64,000 bases of DNA, from the NCBI GenBank assembly GCA_024919175.1, contig CP103804.1:186001-250000 (forward strand), in the 5' to 3' direction. This document shows, piece after piece, positions 61,691-64,000 of this stretch. The notes below the pieces were generated by a model. That model had not been told where the DNA came from and did no database searches. It saw nothing but the letters and a program-made list of their open reading frames with translations. Positions within the stretch are counted from its first letter, which is position 1. Each line of letters opens with the position of its first letter. Origin of the DNA: Clostridioides difficile (lineage in GTDB: Bacteria; Bacillota; Clostridia; Peptostreptococcales; Peptostreptococcaceae). The position numbers were made by a program, and so were the translations under genes.

Positions 61691-62917
61691 TTATACACTA
61701 TAACAAAACTCTCCATTTTCTTTCATATTAAAGAAGTCTGCATAACACACATCAAATACTCTATTCTCTAAATCAGATATTTCAACCTTATTTTTTATCA
61801 AATAAGTTAATACACCTACATATGAAATATCGCCTTGTATTACTGCTCCATAGATTATGTTATCTTTAAAAATAAACTTTTTATAACAATCATCTCCATG
61901 TCTAGTTAGTACTTTATAACTATCATCTACAGGTGTATTCATACCTATAGAAATGGTTGGTATATCCATAAAATTCATACTATTTTTAAGAGCAAATTCA
62001 TCTTCTATCTTTTTATCTTTTCCAACCATATTGTGTGCAGCTATAATTCCTTGTTTTACAGCTATAGGCCAGATGGCATTTTTACCTACAACATCCCCTG
62101 CTGCATATATATCTTTTTTTGTTGTTTGGCATCTATCATCTATTGTTATGCCTCTGTCATATTCTATTCCTGTTTCATCTAAAAAGTCAGCATTAGCTTT
62201 AACTCCTGTAGCTACGATTACCATGTCTGCATCAAGGATTTCTCCATTTGAAAATGCAACACCTTTAACATCTTTGCTATCATCTAAAACAATTTCTTGT
62301 ATTGATGCACTTGGATAAAATTTTACGCCTTTTTCTTTAAATTTATTTTCATATACTGATGCTGTATATTCATCTAATTGTCTATCTAAAATATATTTTT
62401 CCATAAAGGCTACTGAAATATCTAGCTGCTCATATTTAAATAAACCAATTAAAGCATCTATTCCAACTAGTCCTGCACCTATTATAACGACTTTCTTCGA
62501 TTTTTCTGCCTTCTCTTTTATTTTATAAATATCGTCTATGTTTCTTACAGAGTATACAAAATTTCCTTCTCTTAAATTCTTTATAGGAGGAATAGCAGAA
62601 GATGCACCTGTAGCTATTAAAAGCTTATCATAATTTACATCAGTGTCTTCCATTTGAACTAGTTTTTTATTTGTGTCTATTCCTTTAACAGTTTTACCTG
62701 AAATCCAATTTATATTGTTTTTCTCCATAAAGTCTTCATCAACAAAGTTTATTTGTTTTAAAGTTCTGTGTTCAGATATAACATGATGTAGCATACATCT
62801 TGAGTATATATTTTCATCTTTAGAAATTATTACTATGCTAGAATCTTTATCTAATTCTCTCAATGTTTTTGCTGCATTTATACCAGCAGCACTAGCCCCT
62901 AACACTACATAATTCAT
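61691..62917 (-). CDS. FAD/NAD(P)-dependent oxidoreductase of the CO dehydrogenase cluster
   Basis: 408 residues from the second of two adjacent ATGs (62917), which is better spaced from GGAGG; 62920 is the alternative. FAD motif VVLGASAAGINAAKTL at the N-terminus, ARG-like LLIATGASSAIPPI, NAD motif VVIIGAGLVGIDALIGL, and the second FAD motif DIYAAGDVV. The family includes ferredoxin- and rubredoxin-NAD reductases. It overlaps the Fe-S gene by 26 bases and lies after cooS, so it probably moves electrons from CO oxidation to NAD(P). No further gene of the cluster follows. Confidence 0.93.
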   Translation of the reverse strand: MNYVVLGASAAGINAAKTLRELDKDSSIVIISKDENIYSRCMLHHVISEHRTLKQINFVDEDFMEKNNINWISGKTVKGIDTNKKLVQMEDTDVNYDKLLIATGASSAIPPIKNLREGNFVYSVRNIDDIYKIKEKAEKSKKVVIIGAGLVGIDALIGLFKYEQLDISVAFMEKYILDRQLDEYTASVYENKFKEKGVKFYPSASIQEIVLDDSKDVKGVAFSNGEILDADMVIVATGVKANADFLDETGIEYDRGITIDDRCQTTKKDIYAAGDVVGKNAIWPIAVKQGIIAAHNMVGKDKKIEDEFALKNSMNFMDIPTISIGMNTPVDDSYKVLTRHGDDCYKKFIFKDNIIYGAVIQGDISYVGVLTYLIKNKVEISDLENRVFDVCYADFFNMKENGEFCYSV

Positions 62918-63365
62918 CATTTTCCTCCTTCTGTAATTCAATTGCCCCACTTGGGCAATTAGCTACACATCTAGGATATTCTTCATCTTTACATAAGTCA
63001 CATTTAAGTATGTTTTGCTTGCTTCTATCATCTGGTTTTAATAGCCCATATGGACAAGACATTACACACATATAACATGAACCACATTTTTCTTCATCAT
63101 ATGAAACAATTCCACTTTGACTATCTTTATGCATTGCACCACTCATACATGCTAAAGCACATTCTGGCTCATCACAGTGTCTGCAAAGAATTGGAACTGG
63201 ATTATTATGTTTGCTATCTAGCTCTATATGCCCTCTACTATCATTATCTATATTTTCTAAATCAAGAGTATACATGTCATAATCTTTATTATGCTTTAAC
63301 ATACAAGCTAATACACAACTTTTACAGCCTGTACATAAATCTTTATTTATAAAAATTCTATGCAT
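62892..63365 (-). CDS. cooF: Four-cluster ferredoxin-like electron carrier (CooF type)
   Basis: 157 residues with four CxxCxxCxxxC-type sets: CTGCKSCVLAC, CRHCDEPECALAC, CGSCYMCVMSC with a PYG, and CDLCKDEEYPRCVANC, for four [4Fe-4S] clusters. This matches CooF and HycB-type carriers that take electrons from CO dehydrogenase. The ATG at 63365 was chosen because the earlier one at 63377 has no room for a ribosome binding site; this start overlaps the cooS stop by 8 bases. Confidence 0.93.
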   Translation of the reverse strand: MHRIFINKDLCTGCKSCVLACMLKHNKDYDMYTLDLENIDNDSRGHIELDSKHNNPVPILCRHCDEPECALACMSGAMHKDSQSGIVSYDEEKCGSCYMCVMSCPYGLLKPDDRSKQNILKCDLCKDEEYPRCVANCPSGAIELQKEENDELCSVRG

Positions 63366-64000
63366 TACATTCCACATCCTTTAACCCTAAATTTTTTCTT
63401 CTGTCTATTATTATTTGTTCTAATTGATCAGCTGAAGATTTAGGATCTGGATTCACTATAACATGTCCTCCTGTTAAGTCTTTTAATTTTTCTGTTAATA
63501 CCTCTGTTACTAATTTTCCTCCTGTTATGAATGGAGGTAATGCTAAATGAAGAGGTAAGCCAAGAGCAAGTCCAAAAGCTCCATCAGCTAATGCTTGTTC
63601 TTCCAACCATTGTGGAGCTGAAAGCACTAATGGTAATTGTGGTAAATCTATTCCAAGCTCAGCAGCTAACTCTGTCGCTACTATTTCAAGTCTTCCTATA
63701 GCTAAACAAGGCCCAAAGTTTAATACTGGTGGTATTCCTAAAGTCTTACATACTTCTTTTAAGTTTTCTCCTGCTAATTCTTCTGCTCCAGGTGACATAA
63801 GACCAACATTTTCTAATCCTCCAGTAGAACATCCTGCTGAAAGTACTATAATATCTTTTTTAATTAACTCCTTAGTTAATTCAACAGTATTTATATCATG
63901 ACCTCCTGCTGTCATATTTGAACATCCTACAACAGCTGCAACCCCTTTAATTTTTCCTTCTGCAATTAAATTAATAAGAGGTTTCCATGAATCTCCTAAA
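63358..64000 (-). CDS. cooS: Carbon monoxide dehydrogenase catalytic subunit CooS, C-terminal part (cut by window edge)
   Basis: Ni-Fe-S enzyme oxidising CO to CO2. About 213 C-terminal codons are seen; the frame is open to base 64000. VAAVVGCSNMTAGGHD and IIVLSAGCSTGG with Cys ligands of the C-cluster, LNFGPCLAIGR, SAPQWLEEQALADGAFGLALGLPLHLALPPFITGG and VLTEKLKDLTGGHVIVNPDP are characteristic. It ends DVECNA with cooF starting inside the stop region. The monofunctional CooS is separate from the acetyl-CoA synthase cluster. Confidence 0.95.
   Translation of the reverse strand, partial: LGDSWKPLINLIAEGKIKGVAAVVGCSNMTAGGHDINTVELTKELIKKDIIVLSAGCSTGGLENVGLMSPGAEELAGENLKEVCKTLGIPPVLNFGPCLAIGRLEIVATELAAELGIDLPQLPLVLSAPQWLEEQALADGAFGLALGLPLHLALPPFITGGKLVTEVLTEKLKDLTGGHVIVNPDPKSSADQLEQIIIDRRKNLGLKDVECNA

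Noticed and set aside
1..64000. tRNA, rRNA, prophage, insertion sequence or CRISPR
   Set aside because: No tRNA cloverleaf-like sequence, rRNA core, transposase, integrase, phage gene or regularly spaced repeat was seen on reading through the window.

Overview
The window reads as the chromosome of a low-GC, strictly anaerobic Bacillota of the Peptostreptococcaceae type, most likely Clostridioides difficile or a very close relative. The strongest pointers are the NAD-dependent glutamate dehydrogenase gluD, the late flagellar cluster (fliC, fliD, two fliS, csrA, fliW, flgL, flgK, flgN, flgM), a purECFMNHDL operon next to it, a carbon monoxide dehydrogenase cluster, and intrinsic terminators with strong A+T bias. 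Species is inferred from recalled gene order and protein sequence, not from a search. Nearly all genes lie on the minus strand. There is no rRNA, tRNA, CRISPR array, prophage or insertion sequence.

Layout, left to right. 1-8287: late flagellar genes, entered at the 5' end of fliC; two sigma-D-like promoters (upstream of flgM and of fliC) and a CsrA-type hairpin in the fliC leader are visible. 8326-11807: a complete dTDP-L-rhamnose operon (rmlD-A-C-B in transcription order) placed between the flagellar genes and the purine operon; no terminator separates it from the downstream flagellar genes, so rhamnose synthesis is probably co-expressed with them and may feed flagellin glycosylation. 12010-22843: an eight-gene purine operon, purECFMNHDL. 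23315-30683: accessory stretch with a HAD phosphatase, a c-di-GMP phosphodiesterase, a sugar O-acetyltransferase, a broken GNAT gene, an alpha/beta-hydrolase-like protein, and a MarR regulator divergent from a membrane protein. 30898-37043: guaA behind a guanine riboswitch, larB and a frameshifted larC (nickel-pincer cofactor), and groES-groEL behind a CIRCE operator.

37250-49650: cls, an 8-oxoguanine glycosylase, a YeiH-type exporter divergent from a LysR regulator, an MBL-fold hydrolase, a candidate small RNA, and a GntR / two S9 peptidases / transporter module that looks like a peptide-use system. 49972-54344: a ketopantoate-reductase-like gene and the pyrBKDE operon, whose leader carries a PyrR-type hairpin beside the pyrB ribosome binding site. 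54636-64000: an NlpC/P60 cell-wall hydrolase, an M56 (BlaR1-like) peptidase with a decayed relative beside it, gluD, a P-loop protein with an Asp23-like tail, a cyclopropane fatty acid synthase, and the end of a cooS / Fe-S / flavoprotein carbon monoxide dehydrogenase cluster cut by the window edge.

The main themes are nucleotide synthesis (IMP, GMP and UMP genes, each with its own leader or operator), motility with a built-in CsrA-FliW-FliC circuit, and small regulator-target modules. The observations most worth checking are the fliC CsrA hairpin, the PyrR hairpin without a terminator, the larC slippery site, the orphan promoter-terminator pair near 43.2 kb, the identical 19-mer in front of the GntR gene and its peptidase operon, and the rhamnose operon joined to flagellar genes.
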